From contig NZ_CP016353.1 of the NCBI RefSeq assembly GCF_002240355.1, positions 2,840,501-2,904,500 of the forward strand: a stretch of 64,000 bases of DNA. The letters are read 5' to 3'. The position numbers were made by a program, and so were the translations under genes. Of the stretch, positions 7,574-16,885 are shown piece by piece. Positions within the stretch are counted from its first letter, which is position 1; every line of letters begins with the position of its first letter. Origin of the DNA: Prauserella marina (GTDB taxonomy: Bacteria > Actinomycetota > Actinomycetes > Mycobacteriales > Pseudonocardiaceae). Below the pieces are notes generated by a model. The model was given only the letters and a program-made list of their open reading frames with translations. It did not search any database and was not told the origin of the DNA.

Positions 7574-9535
7574 GTGAATGCCAGACAACGGAACATCCGG
7601 CGACCCGCAGGACTCTCGGCCGGTGTGCTGTCGGGCGGGGTCGCCGGGCTGCTCGTCGTACTCGGCGTCGTCGCGCTGGGCGGCGACGTGTACGCGCCCC
7701 TTGGTGACTCCGACCCCGGCGCGCTGACCTCGTACGGTTTCGCCGTGGTCCGGTTCGTCGCTACGGGTGCGGGTGTCGTGTGTGGTGGCGCCGTGGCCTT
7801 CGCCGCGTTCGTCGTGCCTTCTCCCGGCACCGACGGTCTTTCGGCGGATGCCTACGCCTCGGTGCGCCTCGCCGGTGTGGCTGGTCTGTTGTGGACTCTC
7901 GGCGCGCTGCTGGCTGTTCCGTTCTCGGCGGCGGACATCTCGGGGCAGCCGGTGGGCAAGGTGCTTGCCGGAGGACTCCTCGACAGCGTCGACGCGGTCG
8001 AGGAAGCCAAGGCGTGGCTGATCGTGGCGGCCATCGCCGCGGTGGTGACCGGGTTGTGCTGGTGCGCGTTGCGCTGGCGGACGGTCGTTGCCGCGTTCGC
8101 GCTGACGATGGTGGGCTTGCTCGCTCCGGTGGTCGCCGGTCACGCGGCGGTGGGGGCGTGGCACGACGTGATGACCAACGCGCTCGTCTGGCACGTGCCC
8201 TCGGCGAGTGTCTGGGTCGGCGCGCTCGTCGCGTTGCTTGCTCAGTACCGCCGAGGGGGTTCCGTCGACGGTGCCGTGCTGCGCCGCTACGACCGGCTCG
8301 TCCTGGTCTGCGCCGCGGTGGTCGGCCTGTCCGGTGCCGTGGCGGGACTCACCGGTGCCCGGCCGGAGAACCTGGGCTCGACCGCCTACGGGGTGCTGCT
8401 CGTCGCTCACGCCGGGGTGTTCGCGGTGCTGGTCGTCGTGCTGCTGTTCGTGCGGAGGCGCAGGGGAAGTTCAGGGGTGTCGCGGTTGCGGCTGCTCCTG
8501 GCCGAGGCGGTGTTGCTCGGAGTGTCGCTCGGCGCGTCACTGGGGCTGACGCACCTGGTCCTGCCCTCGTTTCTGACCGATCCGCCGACCGTGCACGAGA
8601 CGATTCTCGGCTACGACCTCGACGCCGCGCCCGCCCTGCTCGATCTCGTCGCGGGGTGGCGGTTCGATCTGGTTCTCGGCACCGTCGCCGTGCTCGCGAC
8701 CGCCGCCTACCTCGCTGGTGTCCGCTCGCTCCGTCGGCGCGGCGACCATTGGCCCGTTGGCCGCGCCGTCGCGTGGTGCGCTGGCTGGGTGGCCGTGCTC
8801 GTCGTGACGTCCTCGGGGCTGGGAAAGTACGCGCCGGGCGCGTTCAGCCTGCACATGGTGGCGCACATGACATTGAACATGCTGGCACCGGTGCTGCTCG
8901 TGCTCGGAGGGCCGGTCACGCTGGCCTTGCGGGTGCTGCCCGCTTCCGGTCGCCTCGGACCGGCCGGGCCGCGAGAGTGGCTGGTGGCACTCATGCATTC
9001 CCGGTTCGCCAGGCTGCTCGCGCATCCCGCCGTCGCCGCGCCGATGTTCGTCGGTTCGTTCTACGTCCTGTACTTCTCGGGGTTGTTCGGCCAGGCGATG
9101 CAGTATCACTGGGGCCACCAGTTGATGAACGTCCACTTCCTCATCTCGGGCTACCTCTTCTACTGGCTCGTGATCGGCGTGGACCGGCCACCGCGTCCGT
9201 TGCCGCACCTGGTGCGTCTCGGCATGTTGTTCGCGGTGATGCCGTTTCACGCGTTCTTCGGCGTCATCGTCATGAACACGCAGACCGTGATCGGCGAGAC
9301 GTTCTACCGCTATCTTTCGGTGCCATGGCTCGATGATCTGCTTGCCGACCAGCGGCTCGGCGGCGGGATCGCGTGGGCGACGGGGGAGATCCCCATGGTG
9401 ATCGTCGTGGTTGCCCTGCTGGTGCAGTGGTCGCGAGCCGATGAAAGGGAGGCAAGGCGCAAGGATCGCGCCGGTGACGACGAGTTCGAGGCATACAACG
9501 CCATGCTCGCCGACCTGGCGGCGCGGCGCCGCTGA
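7574..9535 (+). CDS. CopD-CtaG fusion membrane protein (Rv0102-like)
   Basis: A polytopic protein of about 653 residues with roughly 14-15 membrane segments. The N-terminal half matches CopD copper-resistance/uptake proteins (VAGHAAVGAWHDVMTNALVW and HVPSASVWVGAL carry conserved His). The C-terminal half matches caa3_CtaG cytochrome oxidase assembly proteins (SLHMVAHMTLNMLAPVLLVL, HWGHQLMNVHFLISGYLFYW, MPFHAFFGV). The same fusion occurs in Rv0102 beside the nrp and ctpB genes of mycobacteria. The role is membrane handling of copper, probably import or delivery to oxidase. I chose the GTG at 7574 because homologous sequence begins there; a GTG at 7463 would add 37 residues of low-complexity sequence. 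Neither has a convincing Shine-Dalgarno site. Confidence 0.85.
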   Translation: MNARQRNIRRPAGLSAGVLSGGVAGLLVVLGVVALGGDVYAPLGDSDPGALTSYGFAVVRFVATGAGVVCGGAVAFAAFVVPSPGTDGLSADAYASVRLAGVAGLLWTLGALLAVPFSAADISGQPVGKVLAGGLLDSVDAVEEAKAWLIVAAIAAVVTGLCWCALRWRTVVAAFALTMVGLLAPVVAGHAAVGAWHDVMTNALVWHVPSASVWVGALVALLAQYRRGGSVDGAVLRRYDRLVLVCAAVVGLSGAVAGLTGARPENLGSTAYGVLLVAHAGVFAVLVVVLLFVRRRRGSSGVSRLRLLLAEAVLLGVSLGASLGLTHLVLPSFLTDPPTVHETILGYDLDAAPALLDLVAGWRFDLVLGTVAVLATAAYLAGVRSLRRRGDHWPVGRAVAWCAGWVAVLVVTSSGLGKYAPGAFSLHMVAHMTLNMLAPVLLVLGGPVTLALRVLPASGRLGPAGPREWLVALMHSRFARLLAHPAVAAPMFVGSFYVLYFSGLFGQAMQYHWGHQLMNVHFLISGYLFYWLVIGVDRPPRPLPHLVRLGMLFAVMPFHAFFGVIVMNTQTVIGETFYRYLSVPWLDDLLADQRLGGGIAWATGEIPMVIVVVALLVQWSRADEREARRKDRAGDDEFEAYNAMLADLAARRR

Positions 9536-9552
9536 TCCCGCTCGCGGCGTCG

Positions 9553-10281
9553 TCAGGCGGCGTCGCGCTTGGCCACCGGCCCGCGAGCGGAACGACTGCC
9601 CCTCGCCGATCGCAAGGTCCTGGCGAGGTTGTCTCGCGGGGAAGCCGGTTCCGGATTCGGCCACGCGGGCTCGGCGTCGGCCACGGGGGAGGGGTCGTTC
9701 GTCTTGTGCTGGCGGTGCACGAAGAACAACAGGACGACTCCGGCGAGCATGATGCCGTGGGAGACGACTCGTGCCCCGGTGACGAGCCCGCCGAACAGGT
9801 CCGATGCGGACACCACCGCGAGCACGACGGCGAAGCCGGTCAGCGCGGGCAGCAGACCGCCGGCCGACGTCGGCCGCAGCGCCGCCCACAGCAGGCCGAT
9901 CCCGATGGCGAGATTCCACGCGGCGCTTTCGTTGCCGAGGTGCGTCGCGGCCACCGCGTGCTCGGCGTGCGTGGCGTCGACGCCGAGCAGCTGCGCGAAG
10001 CCGAGGCTCGCCTGTAGCAGAGCCACGACTGTCAGTGCCAGCCGCAGGCCCCAGCGGTCGCGGCGGGGGAGCGGGGCCGCCGCGACGATGCGGTCGGTCA
10101 GGTCGGGCACCGAAGGCGCGCTCGCGAGCCGCATGCCCCGGTGCAGCCTGCCCGCCTGCTCCCACCAGAGCCGGCAGGAGACACAGCAACCGAGGTGCCG
10201 GTCCACGCTCCCTTGGTCCAGGTGTTCTTCTTCGTTGTCCAGGCGCGCCGACAAGGCCTCCCGGTAGTCCGAACAGTCCAC
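9553..10281 (-). CDS. Zinc-finger anti-sigma factor with four membrane helices
   Basis: A 242-aa protein with a short zf-HC2 domain at the N terminus: HLGCCVSC supplies His-x3-Cys-x2-Cys, the signature of zinc-containing anti-sigma factors. It is followed by four membrane segments from about residue 75 to 195. The loop after the first helix is rich in His (DATHAEHAVAATHLGNE), which could sense a metal or another signal outside the membrane (inference). The start is GTG at 10281. The gene is divergent from the SigC-like sigma gene with 62 bp between them and convergent with CopD-CtaG. It probably sequesters that sigma factor. As far as I know the mycobacterial SigC has no established anti-sigma partner, so this pairing is notable. 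Confidence 0.82.
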   Translation of the reverse strand: MDCSDYREALSARLDNEEEHLDQGSVDRHLGCCVSCRLWWEQAGRLHRGMRLASAPSVPDLTDRIVAAAPLPRRDRWGLRLALTVVALLQASLGFAQLLGVDATHAEHAVAATHLGNESAAWNLAIGIGLLWAALRPTSAGGLLPALTGFAVVLAVVSASDLFGGLVTGARVVSHGIMLAGVVLLFFVHRQHKTNDPSPVADAEPAWPNPEPASPRDNLARTLRSARGSRSARGPVAKRDAA

Positions 10282-10343
10282 ACGTCAATAGTCGCGTGGA
10301 GGGGCGGTGAAGTTCCACGGCCCCTCGGCTAGGGTCGCTCACC
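10282..10343. promoter_or_regulatory. Divergent anti-sigma/sigma promoter region
   Basis: The 62 bases between the two genes contain the inverted repeat GAGGGGC (10299-10305) and GCCCCTC (10320-10326), 14 bases apart. It could be an operator or a leader hairpin. I cannot place a -35/-10 pair with confidence. Confidence 0.35.
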
Positions 10344-10916
10344 GTGAGCCACAGTGGACCCCGCGACGACGACCACATCACCGAACTGGCCTTCGCCGCC
10401 GGGCGGGGTGACCAGGTCGCGTTCGAGGCGTGGGTCAGGGCGACCCAGGCCGACGTCTGGCGTTTCCTCGTGCATCTCAACGGGCGGCAGACGGCCGACG
10501 ACCTGACCCAGGAGACGTACCTGCGCGCGGTGAGCGCGCTACCGCGGTTCGCGGGCCGGTCCTCGGCAAGAACGTGGCTGCTTTCCATCGCGCGCCGCGT
10601 CGTCATCGACAACATCCGGCGGGAGTCGGCGCGTCCCCGGCTTGCCGACCAGGACTGGGAGACCGTCGCCGACGCGCCCGCCATGCGGCGCAGGGACGTC
10701 GCCGGCGACTTCGAGGCGGTCGTGGACACCCGGCTGCTGCTGGACCAGCTCGACCCGGAGCGAAGGGAAGCGCTGATCCTGACGCAGGTACTCGGGTTCG
10801 GCTACGCGGAGGCGGCGGAGATCTGCGGCTGCCCGGTCGGCACCATCCGCTCGCGGGTGGCGCGGGCGCGCGACGAGTTGCTGCTGGTCCTGCGCGAGCA
10901 GGGCAACGCGAGCTGA
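10344..10916 (+). CDS. sigC: ECF RNA polymerase sigma factor SigC
   Basis: A 190-aa ECF sigma factor. Region 2 reads ATQADVWRFLVHLNG then ADDLTQETYLRAVSALPRF, followed by RSSARTWLLSIARRVVIDNI. Region 4 has LILTQVLGFGYAEAAEICGC and PVGTIRSRVARARDELL. These blocks match mycobacterial SigC closely, as recalled from its sequence, and the length is nearly the same (about 185 aa). There is no C-terminal extension. Published work links SigC in Mycobacterium tuberculosis to copper acquisition and the nrp operon. Here the gene lies between a CopD-CtaG fusion and a copper-type ATPase and near an NRPS, which agrees. The start GTG at 10344 is the only good start. Regulation is probably by the divergent membrane anti-sigma factor. 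Confidence 0.85.
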   Translation: MSHSGPRDDDHITELAFAAGRGDQVAFEAWVRATQADVWRFLVHLNGRQTADDLTQETYLRAVSALPRFAGRSSARTWLLSIARRVVIDNIRRESARPRLADQDWETVADAPAMRRRDVAGDFEAVVDTRLLLDQLDPERREALILTQVLGFGYAEAAEICGCPVGTIRSRVARARDELLLVLREQGNAS

Positions 10917-11099
10917 CAGGAGCTGTTCCCGCCACACACCGGACGTACCACCGCCCAGGTAGTCGGGCGGGCGCGCCGCCGAGTTCCCGGGACCCCTCGG
11001 ATCTTTTCGGCAAGAAGCGATCGAGTAGCGTTCGTGCTCGTTCTCGCCACACAGCCGGACGGCCACCACCTTCGGTGCAGGTGGACGAGGACGTGATCG

Positions 11100-13379
11100 A
11101 TGACCGCGACAACCGCTGAGGGGACCGTTTCCCCCGGCGAACACGACAACGGAAAGCCGACGCGAACCGTCGAGCTCACGGTGACGGGAATGACCTGCGC
11201 CGCGTGTTCGGCGCGGGTTCAGCGTGGCCTGAACAAACTTCCCGGGGTGACCGCGTCGGTCAACTACGCGACGGAGCGGGCGATCGCCGAGGTCGCGGCG
11301 GATACGGACACCGGGCTGCTGCTGGACCGGGTCTCCCAGCTCGGTTATTCGGCGTCGGTGCGCGGAACCGAGCACAACGACACCGGCGGCGAGCGGGTCC
11401 GCGACCTGCGCCGCAGGCTGGTGGTCGCCGCGTTGCTGGCCCTGCCGCTCGGGAATCTGTCGATCAGTCTCGCGCTCGTGCCTTCGCTGCGGTTCTCCGG
11501 CTGGCAGGCGTTGTGTGTTCTGCTCGCCGTTCCGGTGGTGTTCTGGTCGGCGCTGCCGTTTCACCGTGCCGCGTGGCGGGGACTGCGACACGGCTCGGCC
11601 AGTATGGACACCTTGGTCTCGCTCGGCGTGCTCGCGTCGTTCTGCTGGTCGGTCGTCGCGATGGCCGCGGCGGGAGAGGAACCCGGTTACTGGCTCGGGT
11701 TCGGGCCGACGCCGCCAGGAGCCGACGCGATCTACCTCGACGTCGCGGCGGGAGTGACGACTTTCCTGCTTGCTGGCCGGTATTTCGAAAGTCGTTCCCG
11801 GCGCGCCGCCACCGCGCTGCTGCGAGCGCTGGACGAACTGGCCGCGAAGGAAGCGCGGGTGCTTCGCGACGGCGAGGAAGTCCTCGTCCCGGTCGCCGCC
11901 CTTGCCGTCGGCGATCTTCTGGTCGTCAAGCCGGGAGAGGCCCTGCCCGCCGACGGGGTGGTCGAGGACGGCCGGTCGAGTGTGGACGTGAGCGCGCTGA
12001 CCGGTGAACCGGTACCGGCCGACGTCACGGCAGGCGACAGGGTCATTGGGGCGAGTGTCAACCAGACCGGACGGCTTCTGGTACGTGCCACGGAAGTGGG
12101 CGCGCACACGCAACTCGCGCAGATGACGGCACTGGCCGAAAGGGCGCAGTTGCGCAAAGCAGCCGTGCAGCGCCTCGTCGATCGCATTTGCGCGGTCTTC
12201 GTGCCCGTCGTGATTCTCGTGTCACTCGCGACGCTGGGAGCCTGGCTGCTGGCGGGGCAGGACACGCGCCTCGCCTTCCAGGCGGCCGTCGCGGTGCTCA
12301 TTATCGCCTGCCCGTGCGCGCTGGGTCTGGCCACGCCGACGGCGCTCATGGTGGGGGTGGCGCGGAGTGCCCAGCTCGGCATCCTGATCAAGGGACCGGA
12401 GGCGCTGGAAGCCAGCCGGGCCGTGGACACGGTGGTGCTGGACAAGACGGGAACGCTGACGACGGGCACGATGACGGTGGTCGATCTGCACGTCGCCGGT
12501 GCTCGGAACACCGGTGAGCTGCTGAGGTTCGCCGGTTCGGTCGAGGCGGGGTCCGAGCATCCGATCGGTGCGGCCATCCTCGCGCGTGCACGCGCCGAAC
12601 TCGGCGACGTGCCCCCACCTCGTGATTTCGCCGCGGTGCCAGGGTTCGGCGCCGAGGCCATTGTGGACGGTGTCCGTGTCGTTGTCGGCAACGAGCGGTT
12701 GTTCGGCGAACGGGGCATCCCGGTTTCTCCCGAGTTGACCGACCACCTCCGGAACGCGGAGCGGGAGGGGGCGACGGCCGTGCTGGTCGCCGCCGACGCC
12801 GAGACCATCGGCGTGCTCGTGGTGCGGGACCAGACCAAACCGTCGGCGCCCGCTGCCGTCGCGACCCTGCGGCGCATGGGACTTCGCACCGTGCTGCTGA
12901 CCGGTGACATCGAGGCCGCCGCGCGGACGGTGGCCGCCGAGATCGGCATCGACGAAGTGCGCGCCGGAGTCTTGCCCGCCGACAAGGCACGCGCGATCGA
13001 CCGGTTGCGGGAAGGCGGTACCAGGGTGGCGATGGTCGGCGACGGCATCAACGACGGTCCGGCGCTGGCGAGCGCGGATCTGGGCATGGCCATCGCGAGG
13101 GGCAGCGACATCGCGGTGCGCTCGGCCGACATGATCCTCGTTCGGGAGGACCTGCGCGTGATCCCGGATGCCATCCGGCTCGCGAACCGCACTCTCACGA
13201 CCATCCGGGGCAATCTCGCGTGGGCCTTCGGCTACAACATCGCCGCCATCCCGCTGGCCGCGGCGGGAGTCCTCAACCCGCTCATCGCGGGAGCGGCCAT
13301 GTCACTGTCGTCGGTGCTGGTCGTGTCGAACAGCCTCCGGCTCCGCTCCTACGACCCCGCCGAGCGCTCTGCTTCGTGA
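11100..13379 (+). CDS. Copper-type P1B ATPase (CtpA/CtpB-like)
   Basis: A 759-aa heavy-metal translocating P-type ATPase. An N-terminal heavy-metal-associated domain carries [12 protein letters not shown] (CxxC). The actuator domain has the TGEP loop ([12 protein letters not shown]). The membrane metal site is CPC in [13 protein letters not shown], the mark of copper or silver transporters. The phosphorylated Asp is in DKTGTLT, the HP locus is GSEHPIGAA and the hinge is [11 protein letters not shown]. Length and order are complete. It is most like mycobacterial CtpA/CtpB. Direction of pumping is not given by sequence; P1B ATPases export from the cytoplasm, often to load copper onto membrane or periplasmic enzymes. 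The 183-bp space after sigC suggests its own promoter, possibly SigC-dependent. Confidence 0.93.
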   Translation: MTATTAEGTVSPGEHDNGKPTRTVELTVTGMTCAACSARVQRGLNKLPGVTASVNYATERAIAEVAADTDTGLLLDRVSQLGYSASVRGTEHNDTGGERVRDLRRRLVVAALLALPLGNLSISLALVPSLRFSGWQALCVLLAVPVVFWSALPFHRAAWRGLRHGSASMDTLVSLGVLASFCWSVVAMAAAGEEPGYWLGFGPTPPGADAIYLDVAAGVTTFLLAGRYFESRSRRAATALLRALDELAAKEARVLRDGEEVLVPVAALAVGDLLVVKPGEALPADGVVEDGRSSVDVSALTGEPVPADVTAGDRVIGASVNQTGRLLVRATEVGAHTQLAQMTALAERAQLRKAAVQRLVDRICAVFVPVVILVSLATLGAWLLAGQDTRLAFQAAVAVLIIACPCALGLATPTALMVGVARSAQLGILIKGPEALEASRAVDTVVLDKTGTLTTGTMTVVDLHVAGARNTGELLRFAGSVEAGSEHPIGAAILARARAELGDVPPPRDFAAVPGFGAEAIVDGVRVVVGNERLFGERGIPVSPELTDHLRNAEREGATAVLVAADAETIGVLVVRDQTKPSAPAAVATLRRMGLRTVLLTGDIEAAARTVAAEIGIDEVRAGVLPADKARAIDRLREGGTRVAMVGDGINDGPALASADLGMAIARGSDIAVRSADMILVREDLRVIPDAIRLANRTLTTIRGNLAWAFGYNIAAIPLAAAGVLNPLIAGAAMSLSSVLVVSNSLRLRSYDPAERSAS

Positions 13380-13734
13380 GAGTACCTGCGCGGCAGGGGG
13401 ATCGGGGACCGTGGCGCCGCGCTGGCTGACATCCTATGTGTTCACCGAGTTGCCTTCGGTCAACCGCGCCGAAGGCAACTCGTGAGGACAACCACGCCAT
13501 GCGGCGACCTTCCCGTGGTGACCGGAAAACCGGCCCGGTGACGCCCGCGCGCCTCGGTGAGGAACCCGCGTAGGCCAACCGCCGTTTCGGCGTAACCCGG
13601 CACTTTCCCCGGTCGCCAGGGCTGGTCAGAGCCGGGGTCTCTATGTATTCTAAATCAACCGATCGAAATAACTCCACGAACGAGGGCCTGTTCGACATCG
13701 GACGACCCGGGTATGGCATGGGAGACCACACTGC
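13380..13734. other. 355-bp intergenic region
   Basis: The first third carries the strong hairpin at 13446-13482 that closes the ATPase transcript. The last part, about 13640-13680, is unusually AT-rich for this window (tctatgtattctaaatc, then gaaataactcc) and is the likely promoter of the long catabolic operon. I found no clear symmetric TetR operator and no open reading frame worth calling. Confidence 0.6.
13446..13482. terminator. Perfect 14-bp hairpin terminator
   Basis: CGAGTTGCCTTCGG (13446-13459) pairs exactly with CCGAAGGCAACTCG (13469-13482) across a 9-base loop. It lies 67 bp after the P-type ATPase stop and before the next operon. No T-run follows, as expected in a high-GC actinomycete. 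Confidence 0.8.
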
Positions 13735-14190
13735 ATGAGATCCGCCGCTTCCACCGGCGAGCCGGCAGCCAGCTCGAACTCCAGCTCGCCGGCCAGGAGT
13801 TCCACGTGCCGCATTCCCTTGCGGTGGCGCGACCTCGACTACCAGGGCCACGTCTACCACGCGGAGTATCTCGCGCTGGCCGACGAGGGACGGACCCGTT
13901 GGCTGGGGGAGACCCTTGGCGTGCGGGAGCCCCAGAACTACGTGATCGCGCACATCTCGATCGACTACCTGGCGGAGCTGAACCGCTCCGCTGAGTACGT
14001 CGAGTTCGGTGTGGAAGTGGAACACGTCGGCAACAAGAGCGTACGTACTCGCGAGACGCTGAGTATCGACTCCGGCGCGGATACCACCATCGTCGCCCGC
14101 ATGACGTGTGTCTTCCTTCTCTGGGAACCGGAAACCCGGGAGACCCGTCCGCTGACCGGCACCGAACGCTCCACATTGACCTCGCCGTGA
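13735..14190 (+). CDS. Acyl-CoA thioesterase, 4HBT hot-dog family
   Basis: A 151-aa hot-dog-fold protein. The family motif with the catalytic Asp reads RWRDLDYQGHVYHAEYLAL, followed by the long helix DEGRTRWLGETLG. The core strands AHISIDYLAEL and EVEHVGNKSVRTRETL are typical of 4-hydroxybenzoyl-CoA thioesterase relatives. The first 25 residues are Ser-rich and poorly conserved in style, so the true start could be a little later; GGAGA 9 bases before 13735 supports the ATG used. It is the first gene of the long acyl-CoA operon, where it would release CoA from stalled or end-product thioesters. Confidence 0.78.
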   Translation: MRSAASTGEPAASSNSSSPARSSTCRIPLRWRDLDYQGHVYHAEYLALADEGRTRWLGETLGVREPQNYVIAHISIDYLAELNRSAEYVEFGVEVEHVGNKSVRTRETLSIDSGADTTIVARMTCVFLLWEPETRETRPLTGTERSTLTSP

Positions 14191-14237
14191 CGATGACCCG
14201 CACGGAATTCCACGTTCTCCGCTGAAGGAAGGTGCTG

Positions 14238-15506
14238 ATGGTGAACGCCCCTTCGCCACGAAGCGTTCTCGGCGCAAGAGCCGGTCGAGCACCGGTAATC
14301 GTCGCGTCGGCGCGGACCCCTATCGGCCGCGCGGTCAAAGGGGCGCTCAAAGACGAACGTCCCGACGACATGGTCGCGCAGGTCATCGCGGCCGCGCTGG
14401 GCAAGGTCGGCGGCGTCGTCGACGAAGGACTCCTCGACGAAGTCCTCGTCGGCTGCGGTTCCCCCTCGGGGGTCCAGGGATTCAACATCGCCAGGATCGC
14501 GACCAATCTCCTTGGCCTCGACCATGTTCCGGGAGCCACGGTGAACCGGTACTGCGCCTCCTCCGTGCAGACCACTCGCCAGGCCGCCCACGCCATCGTC
14601 GCCGGTGAAGCCCGGTTCGTGGTGTCGGCAGGAGTCGAGTCGTGCACGTCCTACTCGAATTCGGACGCCGACGCCGTGCCCGGCACGATGAATCCTCTTT
14701 TCGACACCGCTCGCGCGCGGACGGCGGAGGCGGAGTCCGGCATCGAGCCACAATGGACTGATCCGCGTGCGCGGGGGCGGTTGCCCGACGTCTACATCTC
14801 GATGGGACAGACCGCGGAGAACGTCGCCGCCCTGTGTGACGTCTCGCGCCGGGATCAGGACGAGTACGCCCAGCTTTCTCAGCGCCGTGCCTCGGCCGCG
14901 CTGGACAGCGGTTTCTGGGCACGGGAGATCACGCCGTACACGCGTGCCGACGGCAGCCTTGTCGAGGCCGACGACAGCCCGCGCCCTGGCACCACACTGG
15001 ACAAGCTCGCGGCACTCAAGCCGGTATTTCGCGAGCACGGCACGGTGACCGCGGGCAACGCCTGCCCGCTCAACGACGGGGCGAGCGCGCTCGTCATCGG
15101 TGGCGAGGACGACGCACTCGCCCTCGGGATCCGGCCACGAGCCCGCATTCTCGCGACCTCGGCCACCGGGCTGAACCCCGAGATCATGGGCCTCGGCCCC
15201 GTCGAATCGGTACGCGCGGTACTGGAACGCACGGGAATGCGGCTCGGTGACATCGATCTTGTCGAGCTCAACGAGGCGTTCGCCGCGCAAGTTCTCGCCT
15301 GCCAGCGGAAACTGGGTATCGATATGGACAAACTCAACGTCAACGGCGGCGCGATCGCTGTCGGGCACCCCTTCGGATCGACCGGTGCCCGCATCACGAA
15401 CACGATTCTCACCGCGCTGGAGGATCGTGACCTGAGCACCGGCCTCGTCACCATGTGTGTCGGTGGCGGACAGGGAATGGCCATGATCGTGGAGCGGATG
15501 TCATGA
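14238..15506 (+). CDS. Thiolase family acetyl-CoA acyltransferase
   Basis: A 422-aa thiolase. The acyl-accepting Cys is in NRYCASSVQT, the His in GAIAVGHPFGSTGAR and the second Cys in MCVGGGQGMAM, all three positions intact. The N terminus (APVIVASARTPIGRAVKGAL) and the ELNEAFAAQ motif are canonical. It cleaves a 3-ketoacyl-CoA with CoA, or condenses two acyl-CoAs; the surrounding hydratase and dehydrogenase favour degradation. I chose the ATG at 14238 because AAGGAAGG lies about 6 bases before it; a GTG two codons earlier is too close. The stop overlaps the next start (ATGA). Confidence 0.93.
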   Translation: MVNAPSPRSVLGARAGRAPVIVASARTPIGRAVKGALKDERPDDMVAQVIAAALGKVGGVVDEGLLDEVLVGCGSPSGVQGFNIARIATNLLGLDHVPGATVNRYCASSVQTTRQAAHAIVAGEARFVVSAGVESCTSYSNSDADAVPGTMNPLFDTARARTAEAESGIEPQWTDPRARGRLPDVYISMGQTAENVAALCDVSRRDQDEYAQLSQRRASAALDSGFWAREITPYTRADGSLVEADDSPRPGTTLDKLAALKPVFREHGTVTAGNACPLNDGASALVIGGEDDALALGIRPRARILATSATGLNPEIMGLGPVESVRAVLERTGMRLGDIDLVELNEAFAAQVLACQRKLGIDMDKLNVNGGAIAVGHPFGSTGARITNTILTALEDRDLSTGLVTMCVGGGQGMAMIVERMS

Positions 15507-15991
15507 ACACCGAGAATGCCGCCCCCAGCCTTGGTTTCGGCGATCTGCGCGAAGGCAGCGGATACGTGTCCGCCGGTCGCACCGTGACCGAGACCGACAT
15601 CCAGAACTTCGCCGGTCTCAGCGGTGATTTCAACCCACTCCACACGGACGAGGAATGGGTCAGGGCGAATACGCCCTACCGGGGCCGGATCGCGCACGGG
15701 CTGCTCGTGCTGGCGATGAGCTCCGGCATGCGCACGCCCGGATACGACGACATGGACGTTCGGGCGTATCTCTCGGAAACCAGGGACATGAAGGCGCCCA
15801 CCTACCCCGGCGACACGATCACCGTGGTCAACACCGTATCCGCGCTGCGCCCCAGCAAATCGGCGCAGGGGCACGGCATCGTCACGTTCACCGTCGAGGT
15901 CACCAACCAGCGCGGCGAGGTGGTCCAAAGCGGAACCGACGTGTTGCTGATCGGGCCGGGATCGAGCCGGCAACCCTCACCACCGTCCTGA
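15503..15991 (+). CDS. MaoC-like (R)-specific enoyl-CoA hydratase
   Basis: A 162-aa single hot-dog MaoC dehydratase. The catalytic Asp/His motif is in FAGLSGDFNPLHTDEEW (D-x4-H), and it continues with GRIAHGLLVLAMSSG. It hydrates a trans-2-enoyl-CoA to the 3-hydroxyacyl-CoA. The ATG overlaps the thiolase stop (ATGA), showing coupling. Together with the SDR that follows and the thiolase before, it supplies the hydratase, dehydrogenase and thiolase steps of a beta-oxidation cycle. The crotonase domain encoded later is a second hydratase, so the two probably act on different intermediates. Confidence 0.88.
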   Translation: MNTENAAPSLGFGDLREGSGYVSAGRTVTETDIQNFAGLSGDFNPLHTDEEWVRANTPYRGRIAHGLLVLAMSSGMRTPGYDDMDVRAYLSETRDMKAPTYPGDTITVVNTVSALRPSKSAQGHGIVTFTVEVTNQRGEVVQSGTDVLLIGPGSSRQPSPPS

Positions 15992-16039
15992 GTTCTCCTC
16001 GAACGTTCTTTCGCCCCACGACACGAAAGCCCGCTGCTC

Positions 16040-16885
16040 ATGATTGACAACGAAGTCACACCGGCCCCAGGCCGGCATCCCGGCTTTCCCGCCGGCTCCG
16101 AACTGCACACCGGAAGGACTTACCTCGTGACCGGGGCCGCGCGCGGCATCGGGCGGGCGAGCGCCGAAGTCCTCCTCGCGCACGGCGCGACAGTGGCGAT
16201 CGCGGACGTCGACGAGGAAGCCGTCACGACGACGGCGCGCGAGATCCGGGCACTGCCCGTCGTGCTCGACGTGACCTCCCGAGCGAGCTGGGAGCAGGCA
16301 AGGGACGTGCTGACCGGCGAGTTCGGTTCACGATTGGCCGGGCTGGTGAACAACGCGGGTATCACCCGTGACAAGACCATGTCCAAAATGGATGACACGA
16401 TGTGGGATGGTGTTCTCGACACCCATCTGCGCGGCACCTGGCTCGGCTGCCAGGTGATGCGGCCACTCCTCGCGGCGCCTTCGATACGGGACGAGACAGG
16501 GCGGCCCACCGTCGTGACGGACGCCTACGGTCGCCCCGCCGGTGGGGCGATCGTGAACACCAGTTCGTCGGGGAGGCACGGTTCCTACGGGCAAACGAAC
16601 TACTCGGCGGCCAAGGCCGGAATCGTCGGCCTCACCAAGACCATCGCACTGGAGTTCGCGCGATTCGGCGTCAGGGCCAATTGCGTGTCGCCGGGCCCGG
16701 TGGAGACCGGCATGACCGCCGATGTGCCCGACGACGTCAAGGCCAAATGGCTCGACGGCTTGATGCTGGGCCGGATGGGCCTGCCGCACGAAATCGGCAC
16801 CGCGACGGCCTTCCTTCTCTCACCGGCGGCTTCCTACATCACCGCGCAAGTACTCGACGTCAACGGAGGTGAATGGCACCCATGA
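16040..16885 (+). CDS. SDR-family 3-hydroxyacyl-CoA dehydrogenase/reductase
   Basis: A 281-aa short-chain dehydrogenase. The nucleotide loop is TGAARGIGRASAEV, and the acidic ADVDEEAV after the second strand suggests NAD(H). NNAG is present, and the catalytic Ser, Tyr and Lys are in NTSSSGRHGSYGQTNYSAAK. An insert of about 15 residues (SIRDETGRPTVVTDAYGRPA) before the Ser strand is longer than in FabG. This is seen in a subgroup of actinobacterial SDRs working on acyl-CoAs. The extended N terminus of about 25 residues precedes the fold. It ends with LDVNGGEWHP. Its stop overlaps the start of the ligase gene. Confidence 0.88.
   Translation: MIDNEVTPAPGRHPGFPAGSELHTGRTYLVTGAARGIGRASAEVLLAHGATVAIADVDEEAVTTTAREIRALPVVLDVTSRASWEQARDVLTGEFGSRLAGLVNNAGITRDKTMSKMDDTMWDGVLDTHLRGTWLGCQVMRPLLAAPSIRDETGRPTVVTDAYGRPAGGAIVNTSSSGRHGSYGQTNYSAAKAGIVGLTKTIALEFARFGVRANCVSPGPVETGMTADVPDDVKAKWLDGLMLGRMGLPHEIGTATAFLLSPAASYITAQVLDVNGGEWHP

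Noticed and set aside
8537-10729. 730-codon leftward frame across CtaG, anti-sigma and sigC
   Set aside because: It spans three well-supported genes on both strands and shows only low-complexity sequence.
10917-11099. SigC -35/-10 promoter before the P-type ATPase
   Set aside because: I could not find a pair with proper spacing matching the published SigC consensus; a motif search over several SigC targets would be needed.
11732-13213. 493-codon Ser/Ala/Thr-rich leftward frame within the P-type ATPase
   Set aside because: Antisense shadow; all ATPase motifs are intact on the plus strand.
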